Shown here: one piece after another, positions 10,401 to 22,597 of the stretch | Layout: each line of letters starts with the position of its first letter | Numbering within the stretch: position 1 is the stretch's first letter | Source: Ignelater luminosus | Lineage: Eukaryota; Arthropoda; Insecta; Coleoptera; Elateridae | Assembly (NCBI GenBank): GCA_011009095.1 | Contig: VTPC01000639.1 | Coordinates: forward strand, 62,001-126,000 | Direction: 5' to 3' | Length of the DNA stretch: 64,000 nucleotides | Notes under the pieces: generated by a model | The model's input: only the letters and a program-made list of their open reading frames with translations | The model's database searches: none | Told to the model about the DNA's origin: nothing | Made by a program: the position numbers and the translations under genes

Positions 10401-12640
10401 GTGCATTCAGGTCGTTATGAATTTAATTGTATAGTGTATGGTCATGTGTACAATTAAAATAACTTTAAATAAATCATTTCGTTTTCTTCATCCCTTTTCA
10501 AATTCCTCCTTTATTATTTCATTTATATAAAAGAAATTTATTCGAGGGCTATTCTCTTTCTATTGCTTTAAAATTTTTGAACTGATTAGACTACTAAATA
10601 ATAGAGGGCTCTAAAAACGACAACATATATAAAATAGAATGTTACAGTAACCATCCTTCGCTATAAGCAATAGAAAACTACATTGTGCATTAGAAACTAA
10701 GCTAGTGTCTCATAGCGTGAACAACAGATGGCAGCATATTCAACGTTTTAATGGATTAAAATTTTATTATTCTGTTTATCCTGCAGTAATCGGGGTCAAA
10801 TTAAATGTCCTTGAAGGGAGAGAACAAAATGGAAATTTAGGGTAAACCATTCAGAAACATTATTCTTATATGAAAATTAGAAAATAAATTGCAGAAAGGG
10901 AATTCTTAGGAGGGGATTTGAATTAAATTTTGTTCTTTGTACAGAAATACTTATTTAGCTTGAAATAAGCTTTTTATTTTATTTACTCATTTGTTTTTTG
11001 TTTTAAAAAAGTAAAAATGAATAACAGAATATTCTAATATTGTAATTTTTTTAAATAGAAATAATTTCTACGAAAGTCTGTTATAATATTATTAAAAATA
11101 TGAAAACGTTAATAATTAAATTACACGCTTTCTCCTTGTTGTTCATTCGTGTAAAAATAAAATGTTTGGATAAACGTGTATCTATTTTATAAATTTAATA
11201 TCGTATTTTCTTTAATTAATTAACATCATATTTGTATACCAAAAAAGATAAAACGCAATTTCCTTGTTGTTTCAAAACATAAACAAGAAGTCTTTTAGTA
11301 AAACGTCTTGTTCTTTTCAGGAACAAATTGTAGAGTAAACAGGGTAAGTAAAGAGGTAATTTCGTATTTTATAAATATTCCAACGTAGTAATTTCACATT
11401 AACATACATTTTCTGAGAAACATTATAAATTAATCGCCCCTTTTAAAATGGCTTGAATAATTCCTTGATAGTTTAAAATTTTCACTTCTAAATGGTAAGT
11501 AGATAGTTTGAGAGTTAAATTAAATAAGTACATAGTTTAAGGAAATGCCTTTCAATTAACGCGATAATGATTTTGTGTGAAACCTGTGGTCAAAATCATT
11601 TTAGAAAAACCCTTCGACTGTTCTTTAAGATTATGAAGGTTATTAGAAAGAATGCGATAGAAAGTCTAAAGAAAAGTGCAATCGTTTTGTTGAATACATT
11701 TTATTTCCTTTCAGTAGGTTTTTATAACTTTTTCTTCATAAATAAACAATGATAAAAACATAAAAAGCTTCGGAAATATAAAACACAGAAAACATTTAAT
11801 GGAAAAATTACTATGAACATATAACTGCGGAACAATTCAATGTTATGAGAAATATTGTCTACATATTCACCCAGATTTTTAGGAAAGAATATAATAAAAT
11901 GTAAAATATCCTGGAAATAATAATTCTACTCTGCTGTTGGATAATATTTTGAATGTTCATAACTAAAAATGTTTTGACTTTGAATCTATCAAAAAACGAA
12001 ATGAAAATCATTCAGATTCAGACAATTGTTAAATGGCTTTAATTAGGTAGTTCAAGTTATTGCAAAATTAGATTCTGAACATGACCCTCTAGTTTGCCTA
12101 AGTGATATCAGATTCAGTGATGTGTACTACCTGTAGGAAACCATTAGTGAAATATCATCCACATGATGCAATGCAGCTTTGACGTTAGAACCTTAATCTG
12201 CTTAGATAATTGGTGGTGCCTGTGTTGTTTGTCAGACCCAAGCTTTATCCAATAGCGCAGTGTTTATGGTTTGTGCAGCGTAATGATATGAAATAGGGTT
12301 ACATGGATTACATTTAGTAGGTACTATTTGCCATGGTGATCAAATCTCACATGCATACAGTATGCAGTCATTAAGGTGATCTAGACATATCCACATCTAC
12401 TAGAGTTGTTTTTTAAATTTATTCTTGTTAGAATTTATAAAGGTTTAAAGATGACCAATTACCTTCTTCCTTTCAAGAGTTTGAAAAGTTGTAGATCAAA
12501 TAATAAGGCACTGAAAGAAGAACAGATAGGAAAGAAATTCTCTAAGTATAACCGTTTCACTTATAATAGTGTCACTCCTTAAGATTATGTGGTGGTGGAA
12601 GTAAATTATGAGGGGATGAGATGGTATGCACTAAGCATTT
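7431..12640. other. Long AT-rich stretch without recognisable genes
   Basis: More than 5 kb of strongly AT-rich sequence. I see a GA-rich microsatellite at 7701-7722 and homopolymer runs. A few open frames of 60-105 codons (for example 8729-9043 and 11567-11752) match no family I know and have the Phe/Ile/Tyr bias expected of random AT-rich DNA. No splice-consistent exon chain, RNA gene or terminal repeats were found by eye. Confidence 0.45.
7701..7722. repeat. GA microsatellite
   Basis: An imperfect (GA)n run read directly from the sequence, with one extra G in the middle. Confidence 0.8.
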
Positions 12641-12779
12641 ACTTTGATATTACACGAGATATAGAAATAGATTTACAAAAAGTAGAAAATATACTTTCTT
12701 ACATGGGAAAAGCAATATATATAATGTGTATCGATAGCAACGCCTTTTAAAACATAGACTCCTACACCTATACAATATG

Positions 12780-14050
12780 TGCTGGCAGCAAGCAAGAACA
12801 CCAGCAAGTTGAAGGCGCAGTATCGTACAGTCTATATACAAAAATGGAGATAGAGACAACACTCATAACTATAGAGGTATAAGCTTGCTAAATGCGACAT
12901 ATAAAATATACTCAAAAATTATAACTAAAAGATTACAAACAATAACCGAAACAAAACTAATGGAAGAACAAAGTGGATTCAGGAAACGACCATCTACAAT
13001 TGGTAATGTATTTATTTTACAACAATTAATACAAAAATTACGAGAGTATAATCTAAAAACACATTTAGCGTTCATTGACCTCGAAAATGCCTTTGATTAT
13101 GTTAACAGAAAGAAATTATGGGATATACTCCAAAACAATGGAGTAATACAAAGTTGCTACTATGACACAAGCTTTAAAACAGCTAGAAGACATAAATATG
13201 AATGCATCAAGAGAGGACTACGACAAGGGTGGCCACTTTCACCCACACAAATCAAATAATAAAAGAATGGAAAGAAGTAGCTCGAAAAGGAATAAAAATT
13301 AATGCAAACCACATTCTCAATATATTACTCTTCGCTGATGACAAAGTACTTATAGCACCAAACGAAAATGACCTACAAAAGCAAGTATACCTATTAGATA
13401 AAATAGTAACAGACTATGATGGAAAAATATCAATTAAGAAAACAAAGACAATGGCGCACTGGGGAAAAGATGGTATAAAAACTAAAATAATACTACGAAA
13501 CACACCTCTAGAACAAATATCACATTTTAACTACTTGGGATGCGATATAACTTACGAATACGAGAAAGATTATAGAAATAAGGTCAATATATACCAATCA
13601 GTATGTGGAGTCATAGCAAAAACATTTAAGAATAAAGCAAGATCAGACGAACAGATACGACTATACAAAGCTTTAGCAGTTCCAGTTGCATTGTATGGTA
13701 GCGAATCACGGGGACAAACAAGCTCTAAGAACAGCTGAAATGAAATTTTTAAGACTAATAAAAGGAATCACTAGAGAAGATAGAATAAGGAATGATACAA
13801 TAAGAAACGAACTAAAAGTAGAATCATTAGAAGAGAAAGCAAGAATGTATAAAAAAATGGGTAGAACATTTAAACAGAATAAAAGAAACAAGAATATCAA
13901 ACATCATCAGAAGATATAACCCCAGAGGCCGACGAAGTATCGGCAGACCAAGAAAGCGTTGGTGAAACCGAACAGGTCAAGACCTAAACCGATAAAGAAT
14001 ACGTCGACGATAGCAACGCTCGTATAACTCTTTGGTACGACCGTATAACT
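12780..14050 (+). mobile_element. RTE-like LINE reverse transcriptase, 5'-truncated and frameshifted
   Basis: Reverse transcriptase blocks appear in order. YKNGDRDNTHNYRGISLLNA (about 12837-12896) is the canonical YRPISLL-type block. Next come EQSGFRKRPSTIGNVF (about 12966) and FIDLENAFDYVNRKKLW (about 13072), with the first catalytic Asp. RQGWPLSPTQIK stands for RQGCPLSP (about 13220). LLFADDKVLIAP (about 13326) gives an intact FADD pair, then FNYLGCDI (13527). The end holds the VALYGSE block (13685), a MKFLR...ITREDRIRND region, and GRPRKRW at about 13945-13965, the typical RTE C-terminus. The frame shifts near 13240 and 13700. There is no endonuclease upstream, so the copy is 5'-truncated. 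It abuts another LINE remnant on the right. Confidence 0.8.
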
Positions 14051-14079
14051 AATACAGAAGAAGTTACAAAAATTTTTCA

Positions 14080-17005
14080 TGGCTAGTGGTTTGCACGTTA
14101 TTAATGAAGAAAATGATATTCCAACATTTTTATCAATTAGAGGGGAAAGTAATATTGATTTAACTGTAGGCAATGACAGTTTTATATCATATATAAAAGC
14201 TTGGCAGTGTGATAAAGAAGAAAGTGGCTCCAACCACAACATTATAAGATTTAAAATACAGAAAGAAAAATAACTAGAAGGAGAAATTATTTGTTGAAGG
14301 GAAAAAATTATTACCAGAACGGAAAGATTTGAAACCTTCAAAGAAAATTTGACCTTAGCTTTAAAACAAAATTAAACTTAAATACAGGGGGGACTCCAAA
14401 AGATGAAGAATTTGTTGAAGTTGTTAAGAAAAAGAATAACTTCCAGCAATTTATGAAAGACTTTTAAGAAGCATTAAATTCAGCATGTGAGAAAACATTT
14501 AAGTTACAGAGAGCACGATATACTGTAGTAAAGGGTAAAACTGTCCCATGGTGGAATATTAGCCTCACCGTACTATGTAAAAAAGTTAACGCACTGCGAA
14601 GGAGATACCAAAACACAAATAACAACAGGGAATTGAGGGAAGAACGAAAAAGCAAATATTTAGAAGAAAAGAAGAGATACCTTGCCATAATAGACTAAAA
14701 AAAGATAAATCGTGGAAAGAATGTTGTAACTTAACCAAAGCATCTAAGCTTTAGAACGTCGTATGTAAAGTAGCATCTGGAAAAATGGGGCGCAGTTCCA
14801 CACTGAAGACGATTAGGAAACCGGGCGGAATTTATACAAACAATTTAAGAGAGACTGTGGAGTGTATGGTTAGCCATTTCGTTGCGAAGGATAATCCCGA
14901 CACACAAAGAAATTAGAAACAAACTGAAGAAAGATATTCAAACAGAAGACGATAAATAATTTACTTGAAACAAAATTGAAGATATTATAAAAATATGGAC
15001 AGTAAAAAGGCACAGAGAAGATGGCATTGATAGTAGCATCTATCTCCAACTATTCTATAAACTTCCTCACTTTACCCCAACTATTTACAATGAATGCCTT
15101 AAGAGGGGAGTATTTCCAGAAATATGAAAAACAACGATGTGTACCAATTAGCAAACCTGGAAAAAAAGAAAACGACGACCCATCAAAACTCAGACCCATT
15201 AGCTTAATAAATACGAGAGCTAAAATTCTGAAAAAGCTACTCATAAACTGAATAATGACTATTGGTACACCAGAAATCTTCTAAATAAGAAGCAATACGG
15301 TTTTAAACCCCAGAATAGCACCACAGATGCAATAATGAGCGTGAAAAAATTCATTAACACCAGTTTTCGAGAAAAAAAAAAGTTATTGCTATAGGCCTCA
15401 ATGTAAAAGGAGCGTTTGACGCCGCTTGGTGGCCATCAGTTCTAAGCAGACTTCAAAATTTTAATTGCCCCAGAAATTTATACAAATTAAGTAAAAATTA
15501 CTTTAACAACAGAACCTTAGTCGCAGGATTAAACACAATGTACCTAGAAAAAGTCGTAAGCAAGGGATGTACACAGGGTTCTTGTTGTGGACCTGGATTC
15601 TGGAACATCCATTACAACTCCTTGTTGGAAATTCTATTTGCAAAGCAAACAGAAGTAGTTGCATTTGCAGATTACCTCATTGTCTTAACAAAAGGTGGCA
15701 ACGTGACAGAGGCAAAAAATCATGCCAATCAGGCAACAGACATGATATCAAACTGGGCAAAAGTTCACAAAATTAAATTTAACAAAGAAAAATCGAATCC
15801 AATAAAAGGTCTACTACGAAGAAAGTGAAAATGTATCTGGATGAAAAGATATTAGAATAAATAAACGAAATAAAGTAACTCGGAATAATAATAGATGTAA
15901 AATTTTCATTTGATAATCACGTGACTTATATAGCAGATAAGTGTGCAAAACTGATTGCTTCACTGTTAAGATCCGCTAGGGTAAATTGGGGATTAAAACA
16001 TGAAGTTTTAAAACCAATTTATAAAGGGGCTATCATACATCTTTTATCATATGGCATACCTGTGTGGGCAAAAGCTCTGACCAAGAAAAAAAACCAGAAG
16101 AAATTGGAAAGACTGCAAAGAATAATCAATATCAGAATATCAAAATATTGTCGTACCCTTTCCTACGAAGCATCCTGTATCGTAGCAGCAGAAACACCAA
16201 TAATAATAAAATTAAAAGAAGTTGCAAGAACATATGAAATGGTTAAAAAAAAGAAAAACAGAAAAACTATCATACGACGTACCTACTAAGGTTCAAAGCT
16301 GGATTCATCCAGCTGACTTTCCAAACATTCAAGAAATGCAAGACGGGGAAGTATATGAATTTGAAGTATACACGGATGGAAGCAAAAGAGTAGGGAAAGT
16401 AAGTATGGGAATGGTAATTTACCAAAACAAACAAATAATGACTACATTAAAACATAAATTGCATAATAAATGCAGCAATAATCAGGCAGAAGCATATATA
16501 AAGCCCCAAAAAAACTTATAGAGATTCGAGACATTCCAGAAGACAAAAGAACAGCAGTGATATACACAGATAGCAGAGTAACCTTGAAATCCTCACGACA
16601 AATAAGAAACCATGGAAAATTAATTGAAGAAATTAGGAGAAAAATTATAGGGCTCTTTGAAAACTTATGGAAAGTCAGCTTCTCGTGGGTTTAAGCACAT
16701 GTCAGCATAACTGGGAACAAGTTAGCGGACCAGGCAGCGAAGGACGCAACAGAACTTCCAGAAGAGGACGTTGTGTATCCCAGTGTACCAAAAAGTGAAA
16801 TTATCAAAACAGTGAAAAGTGACAGTGTGAATTAATGGGAAGGAAAATGGCAACAAACTACGAAAGGTGCACAAAGTTATTTTTTCCAACAGTTCAACAC
16901 AGACTAAATGTGAAGTTCTCCATTAATCCGCAAATCGCAGTAATGATTACTGAACACGGAAGAATAAGAAGCTTCCTTTGCAGGTTTAAACATATTGATT
17001 GAATT
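14080..17005 (+). mobile_element. R1-like LINE with reverse transcriptase and RNase H, decayed
   Basis: 14080-14273 encodes the end of an endonuclease (SNIDLTVGN...GSNHNIIRFKI; the SDH motif has become SNH). A linker with PWWNISLTVLCKKVNALRRR follows (about 14548). The reverse transcriptase runs from KPGKKENDDPSKLRPISLIN (about 15160) through KQYGFKPQNSTTDA (15293) and GAFDAAWWPSVLSRL (15410) to GCTQGSCCGPGFWNIHYNSL (15568-15627) and AFADYLIVL (15664; FADD changed to FADY). GIPVWAKAL lies at 16054. An RNase H domain begins with EVYTDGSKRVGK (16364), continues with NNQAEAY, and after a frameshift has HVSITGNKLADQAAKDA-type residues near 16697-16745. The order and GxxQGxxxGPxxWN signature fit the R1 group, but LOA-type elements cannot be excluded. 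Multiple stops and frameshifts show long decay. Confidence 0.75.
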
Positions 17006-17014
17006 AAATACATT

Positions 17015-17292
17015 CTTGGCTCTAATTCACGAACGGCTGGGCCGATTTTAATTTTCTTTAATGTAAGAGATTGAGAATTTCATATCCTTTGAAATGATAT
17101 ATCACACATAGGGTAGTGCCATTTAAAATTTTGGGAAAGGGGTGGCTGGGAGGGAGGGTGAAAGTTTCCTAACTGACTAAAGTAGGTTATTAAATGTCCC
17201 CCTCCAAAAAAAAGGTCGCGTTTTAGTGATTTTTGATAATTCTACTAATTAAAAAGTTATTCAAGGTGGGAAGTTTTAAAATGATCACCCTG
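17015..17292. mobile_element. MITE-like fragment ending in a CACCCTG terminus
   Basis: The right border reads ATGATCACCCTG followed by TA (17293-17294). In reverse this is TACAGGGTGATCAT, a Tc1/mariner-type inverted repeat end. The same end, CAGGGTGATTAT, opens the DUF4817 element at 21569. The inside contains CGAACGGCTGGGCCGATTTT, a motif I associate with dispersed insect repeats, and a G-rich patch (17140-17170). No matching left end was found, so the copy is probably truncated. Confidence 0.4.
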
Positions 17293-17754
17293 TATATATA
17301 GCGCAAAAGTGATAACGACGATGATGGTTGACGTTCAAGCACTATTGGCCAGCTTAAGAAGAAAAATTCCCAAACAAAGCTTGAGACATTTTTTATCGTA
17401 AATATTCTTATCATATTTTATTATTCTTCAGAGTTGAACCAATACAGAAAGGCAAGAAAGAGAATAAAATGTTTCTGACATCAGTTCATTTCTGGTACAA
17501 AGAATTGTAGATTTTTACAACCGGTAGTGTTAAACATTTCATATCGATGAAATCGCATGAATACATATTCAAAAGAAGCAGATTTTAGCAGCCCCCAAAG
17601 AAATATAATGAACCATGAAAAAAATACTGAGTTTTCAAAGTTAGGTTAAAAACACACATGCTGCGGTTGTGAGAAAAATGTAAGAAATACAATGCCTTTG
17701 AAAAATAAAATGTTCTCTACCAAGTTCAAAATGTCCTGTAGATGAGTATGAAAC
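17293..17754. other. No feature recognised
   Basis: AT-rich sequence between the MITE end and the solo LTR. A minus-strand open frame (17223-17414) has no family signature. Confidence 0.4.
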
Positions 17755-18111
17755 CCAGTGTTAGGCAGGACATGCTTTTAACCTGAGTTTATAAGAGATA
17801 CCTCATTATTTGTTTGAGCCAGTATAATGTCCCAATTCAAATGATGCGAGGCGGGCGAGTGTAGATAACCAAAGTAGGATGTCGTAACGTAAGTACTGGG
17901 CACGTTAGCCCCCGCCTCGTGTCGCGTAGTTTTTAAGTTTACAAGACATTTGTGTCCAATAGAACTATCTCTTTCAAGGCGACCTCGACTCAAAGCATTA
18001 TCAGGACATTTCTTTTGAGGTGAGACATTTTATAAAAGTGAGCCGTCGGTACAATTTTCTGTCATGTACAAGACAACTGTACTGCCTCTTGTATGTCCTA
18101 CCTAACACCAG
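17755..18111. repeat. 4-bp target site duplication CCAG around solo LTR
   Basis: CCAG occurs at 17755-17758 immediately before TGTTAGG and at 18108-18111 immediately after CCTAACA, as expected for an integrase-made 4-bp duplication. Confidence 0.55.
17759..18107 (+). mobile_element. Solo LTR of an LTR retrotransposon
   Basis: A 349-base unit begins with TGTTAGGCAGGACAT and ends with ATGTCCTACCTAACA. These are 15-base inverted ends with one mismatch and the classical TG...CA termini, flanked by the 4-bp direct repeat CCAG. A good TATA box, TATAAAAG, lies at 18031-18038 about 70 bases before the right end, consistent with U3-R-U5 order on the + strand. The 5' half holds a GC-rich inverted repeat (17847-17856 with 17908-17919). 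No gag or pol lies next to it, so recombination between two LTRs probably removed the body. A 4-bp duplication fits Gypsy-type elements, but 5 bp (BEL/Pao) is not excluded, because the flanks read CCCAG and CCAGT. Confidence 0.6.
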
Positions 18112-18699
18112 TGAAAACTAAAAACTACATATCTGAAGCACAAAAATAGAAAACATTACTTACAAGCAATGGGTGTCAATAGAAATGTGCAGTTTTTAAA
18201 CTACTGCAACATCAACTCAAGGTCCCGTTGGCGTATTTGGCAAAAAAGTACTAAGTCTAAAAAAGCATACTTTCATGGCCCAACAACAACCTGCCTATTC
18301 GCACACGTAAAGGTAAACGTAAAATTGAATTAGTCTGTTACCATCTTATAGAGTTTTCAGAAAAATTTATTTATAGTCCAGGAAGTAAATACCACTTCAA
18401 AGGTAATCTTCCAATCTAATCCTCTATACATCGAAAAGTTCAACGGGGAGTCCTTCAACAAAACAGATTAGAAAGAAGATAATCTTTATTCCTATAACAG
18501 AAGATGAAAATAATTCGAAACACGATCAAGACATGTATAGCAGACGGCGCGGCGTTTAAGAAGCACTTGAAGTTAGGAGAGTGAACACAACGGGAGAAAA
18601 AATAATAAGCCATGGTTTACAGACAACTAGCAAAGCAACAACAATAATAAAATCGGAACAAGTGAAGAGCAACCAGGGTTTGTACAAAATACTAAGTTC
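18112..18699. other. No clear feature; possible RTE 5' flank
   Basis: Mixed AT-rich sequence. Isolated Lys-rich frames may belong to the RTE remnant that starts near 18700, but no motif is clear. Confidence 0.35.
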
Positions 18700-19640
18700 T
18701 TTTTCATGTTAAAACTAATGGTTGAAAAATCGTTAGAATTAATAAACCGCTGTCTCTTTGTTCAGAAGACATTGAAAAAGCTTCTGACACAGTACAACTA
18801 GCCGACGTTTTGAAAATACTTTTCAAACACGCGATTTAGGAAAACTACATCAAAGTTCTAGAACAGCTCAATAAGAACAATAAAACCTAAATAAGAACAG
18901 CAAGGATTTACCAAAAAAGTACTAATACTAATGGGAACAAAATAAAACACAGTGTAAAAAAAGTCAATATAAAATACAGAAACTATTTGGTTTCAAACAA
19001 TAGTAGAGAAGTTTAATATGCAAATATCAGTAGAGAAGACGGAATCTATGGTCAATGTAAACTAGCAGTAAATAACAGACTCATTCAGCAAACCACGTGG
19101 TGCACCTACTTAAGTGCTAAAAGAACAAGTTGTAAAAACTTACAGCAAGAGGTCTGTATTCAAGCAAATAAACCCTTAAAGTATCTGATTGCTTTGAAGA
19201 TTTTACATGGAGAAACAAATATATAACCACTAAAAGCAAAGTTCATACTTACCAAACCGTACAAAACAGTAACATGAATGTTGACATATACAGTAGAAGT
19301 TGAAACAAAGTCAGAAAAACAGCAAAAAACGTCATGAGCGCTACGGAAATAAAAACGTTAAAATCTATTAAAAAAGTAAGTTTGAGGGACCAAGTAGAAA
19401 ACGGCATTGACACGAGAAGAACTCAAATTGCAAGACGTGGTACGGTTTGTAAAATCGAGATGACGATACCACAAGGACTATGTTAATAGAATGACGGAAG
19501 ATTACTGGGCAAAATGGGCAAAACATGTAAACCCCCGGTCTACCACTGAAAAGATGGCGCGAAAGTTAGACCTTCGCTTCTTAAAAGGCTGAATAAAGCA
19601 AGAAAAATAAGGCTTAATAAAAAAAAGAAGAAAAAGAAGA
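18700..19640 (+). mobile_element. RTE-like LINE remnant, heavily degraded
   Basis: Short blocks in shifting frames keep the LINE order. DIEKASDTVQLADVLK (about 18758-18805) corresponds to the first catalytic Asp block (F-D-Y-E-K-A-F-D-S-V). ENYIKVLEQL follows (about 18840). VEKTESMV (about 19030) corresponds to the N-x-x-K-T-x-x-M block. LRDQVENG (about 19384) and QDVVRFVKSR (19431) are followed by a GRP-KRW-like end (about 19537-19556). A GAAGAAAAAGAAGAG tail (about 19627) closes it, as in other RTE 3' ends. Numerous stops and the lack of the FADD block indicate an old copy. Confidence 0.55.
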
Positions 19641-21568
19641 GAACAAGACAGAATAAACTATAAAAATTTTTTAAATCTTTTACTTTTCTGACAAACAGTG
19701 TCGGACTAGTGTACCAAGATACGGGGAAATTTCTTGAGGGACCTTTGTCTTACGCGATGCCCTGAAGAGCGTCTTAATCATCAGTCTATAAATAGAATTG
19801 ATTCTACATTTTTTAATAAGCGTTCTTATGTTTTATGAATTCTTGATGAGCCTATTTCGTTCATCCAACGCCGGCGACGACGGATCAGTGACACGATATA
19901 GAAACCAAAAGGACTTATCTGACCTTCATGCAAAATGAGACTTGCGTGGATGGAAAATAGCATTTCTTGCAGCAGTTTATAGTAAAAAAAATTGCAATAG
20001 CTTGAAAGGAAAAGTCAAGCGTTTAGCAGAGGATCCAGTTTTGCAAGTTTTTGAACATTGAATGGTACCATACATGACGTTTCGTTGTCCAGTAGTTAGA
20101 TAGTAAATTATTTTGTAGGAAGTCAAAGGTGCGACTTTAGTTTCATTTCCTTATGTGTTTTTACCAGAGAATACGATCACTGCTTTGTGCTTCGACCCTT
20201 TTTGTCAAGTCTCCTAAGACTTGTTCTACAAGTATCGTTTAAGTTTCAGTAAAATTTCAAGTTTACGACCGAACCTTGTTATTTTATTAGCATAAATGTA
20301 TCATACGACACGCATTTTTCTTTTAATCAGAAGTTCGTAATTAATTTTGTTTGATGTGCAGTCCGCTCTAGGAAGCTTTTGAAAAACTACTGCATTTAAT
20401 TGCAAGCGGAAAATATGTTTAAAATTTGAATTTGCAGTGAACTCTCACGAACTTGTAGTTGGCTATCTATTGCACTTGGTAGTGCTTCCTGAGCCTTTGA
20501 AGTTGGATTTTGATTTAGTTAGACACACTGATCTAAATTGAATTCTGGGCGTTTCGTGGATAACTAGAGAACCTTTCTGCTGAAATATTTGTATTTGTGG
20601 TACAGTCATAAACGATAATATCTTGTACTAGTTAGAGTAGCTGCAAGTTCAGTTCTGACCGTACAATATCAAATCTAAGTTCAATTTCGGATGATCTCCT
20701 ATAATTACTTAATAACAAGTATCTTTCAAGGTTGTATAATTTTATCTGCCTTATACTGTATATCGTTTGGGTTTACTTTTTCTAGAACCTTCAGCTGGTC
20801 ACGACCGGTCAAGTGTTAGCTGGATATAATAAACTGAGAAGCTTCATTTGGTTTAAAATACGCAATCAACTGCCTACTGCCAATTACACTTATCTACTAC
20901 AAAACCTTAATTTAGGGATGACTCTATTGACGTAACCTCTAGTAGTGGAAAAGCTTTAAGTTCCTATTGGATGACTGTATAAAAAAAACTCTAAACATTA
21001 GACTTTTTAAGAAAAACGAGAATGCACTTCCAAATAACCCAAATTAAAATATCAAGTTCTTACAGCAACTTTATATTATTGCAAAAGATATGTGCGCCAC
21101 TACATCAGACTATTATGTTGATAATCCTATACATTCTGCGTCTAAAAAAGTCTTAAGTGTTTCAATATTATAATTCATATTATGAATTATAAACAAAAGA
21201 TAAGAGGAAACCATAAAAATAAAAAACAAAAAAGATGAATTTTGTTTACGCAAATAACAATAAGAATTTCTTTTGAGCTGTAGTGATGTCTTTTCTGATC
21301 ATTTACGGGTAAGGTTGAGTCACTGTTTGCTCTGGCTTCTTTATTTCATTCTTTACTGTTTTGTTGCACATTGATTACAGCTTCAACCTGCAGTGACTTT
21401 TACTAATACAACAAGAAACTATGTGCCCTTCTTTAGCAAGACAAGAATCAGATGTAAATAAAATAGATATTTGTGTTTTTTTTCATATTTGTAATTTTTT
21501 TTATTAAAAAGTTACTTGGAGAAATTTTCAAGTTTAGGTGCTACAGTTTGGCTTTATATAGGTTTATA
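19641..21568. other. No feature recognised
   Basis: About 1.9 kb without a recognisable protein family. Stretches near 19868-19900 (GCCGGCGACGACGG) and 20800 are locally GC-richer. The open frames are short and carry no motif. Confidence 0.4.
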
Positions 21569-22010
21569 CAGGGTGATTATTTTATACATTCAAATTGCAC
21601 GTTCCATTATTTCTATTTCATTGTTTCTGAACATATTGTCATAGAGTTTCCTAACAAAGAAGAAATTGACATTTACACTTTTGGGCCATAAAAGATTACG
21701 ATTTAGCTGTGAGGCTGTACAGAGATCGCTATCCCAATAGTTTAGTATATACTACGTACTTTCAGATGGTTGATGAACAATCTGAGGGTGCATGAATTAA
21801 ACCAAAAGTTAGACCTTGACTAGGAGCAGGCAAAGTTAATAAAGAGACTGTATTATCGAAAATCACTAAAAATCCTGACGTATGCCAAAGAACTATTACA
21901 GAAACGGTAGGAATTAGTCCGAACTCAGTTCCTATCATTCTCAGAACCAATCTGTTTGATCCGTATTACCTTAGGCTAATCTACATTAATGTTGCCCATT
22001 AAAAATAAAT
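21569..22010 (+). mobile_element. DUF4817 / Tc1-mariner-type N-terminal helix-turn-helix fragment
   Basis: The left border TA-CAGGGTGATTATTTTATA (21567 on) looks like a TA target plus a terminal repeat. About 75 bases later the translation gives NKEEIDIYTFG, then, across a frameshift, AVRLYRDRYPNS (about 21709-21745). A helix-turn-helix segment follows with NKETVLSKITKNPDVCQRTI and VGISPNSVPIILRTNLFDPY (to about 21967). This order (EE-x-D-M/I ... A-V-R-L-Y-x-x-R-Y/F-P-N-R ... HTH ... L-H-P-Y-H) is that of the arthropod DUF4817 domain and the paired-like HTH that precedes DDE transposases of the Tc1/mariner group. The catalytic domain is absent, so this is a truncated relic. Confidence 0.6.
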
Positions 22011-22563
22011 GTGTTTGATTCGAATCATTTCGGGTTAGCTCGGCACGTAGCCAAAGAAGATTTTGCTCAATGTATACAGCTTTGATAATTTATTCTAATG
22101 AGATAATCAAGGAATTAAGACTTTTTAAAGCTTATACTGTTATTATTAGTATATACTCACCAAACTGTTTCCTTTTGAAAATAATTTTTAAAAATAAAAA
22201 CACTAGCCCATTAACGCCCAGCGTTGTCGTTTATGATGACGTTAAGTTTAACATTTTTTTCTGGCGATCACAGTTGAAATATTGGATAAAGAATACTTTG
22301 TGTGTAGTCTTTTGTGATTAATATGTATAGCTAAAGTGGATTATACGCAATTATTGTTTTATCTTTGCTTCATTTTTGTTTAAATTAGAAGCTCTGCGCA
22401 TCGATAGGTTTAGACATTTTGTAATTATTTTCTTTCATCCAAATACTTCTAATTATAAGGTTACAAAAATATTTCCCATACTTCTAAGGGTTTTGTTATG
22501 CCTTGGAAGTGATCAAAAATTGTAAGTTTTTAATTACCAGGATACAATTATGGCATAAATATT
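22011..22563. other. Possible outer flank of the piggyBac element
   Basis: Contains TTAACGCCCAGCGTTGTCG at 22211-22229. This resembles the CCGCCTAGCGTCGTCATATG block near the piggyBac right end (26817-26836) and might be a second subterminal motif or part of another copy. An open frame at 22070-22321 has no known motif. Confidence 0.35.
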
Positions 22564-22597
22564 GATGTCGTCGTATGGCAACAACCGGCGGATGGGG
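22564..22597 (+). repeat. Left inverted repeat of the piggyBac-like element
   Basis: In reverse complement it starts CCCCATCCGCC and contains GCCATACGACGAC, partially matching the block at 26810-26843. The similarity is imperfect, as expected for an old element. Confidence 0.4.
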
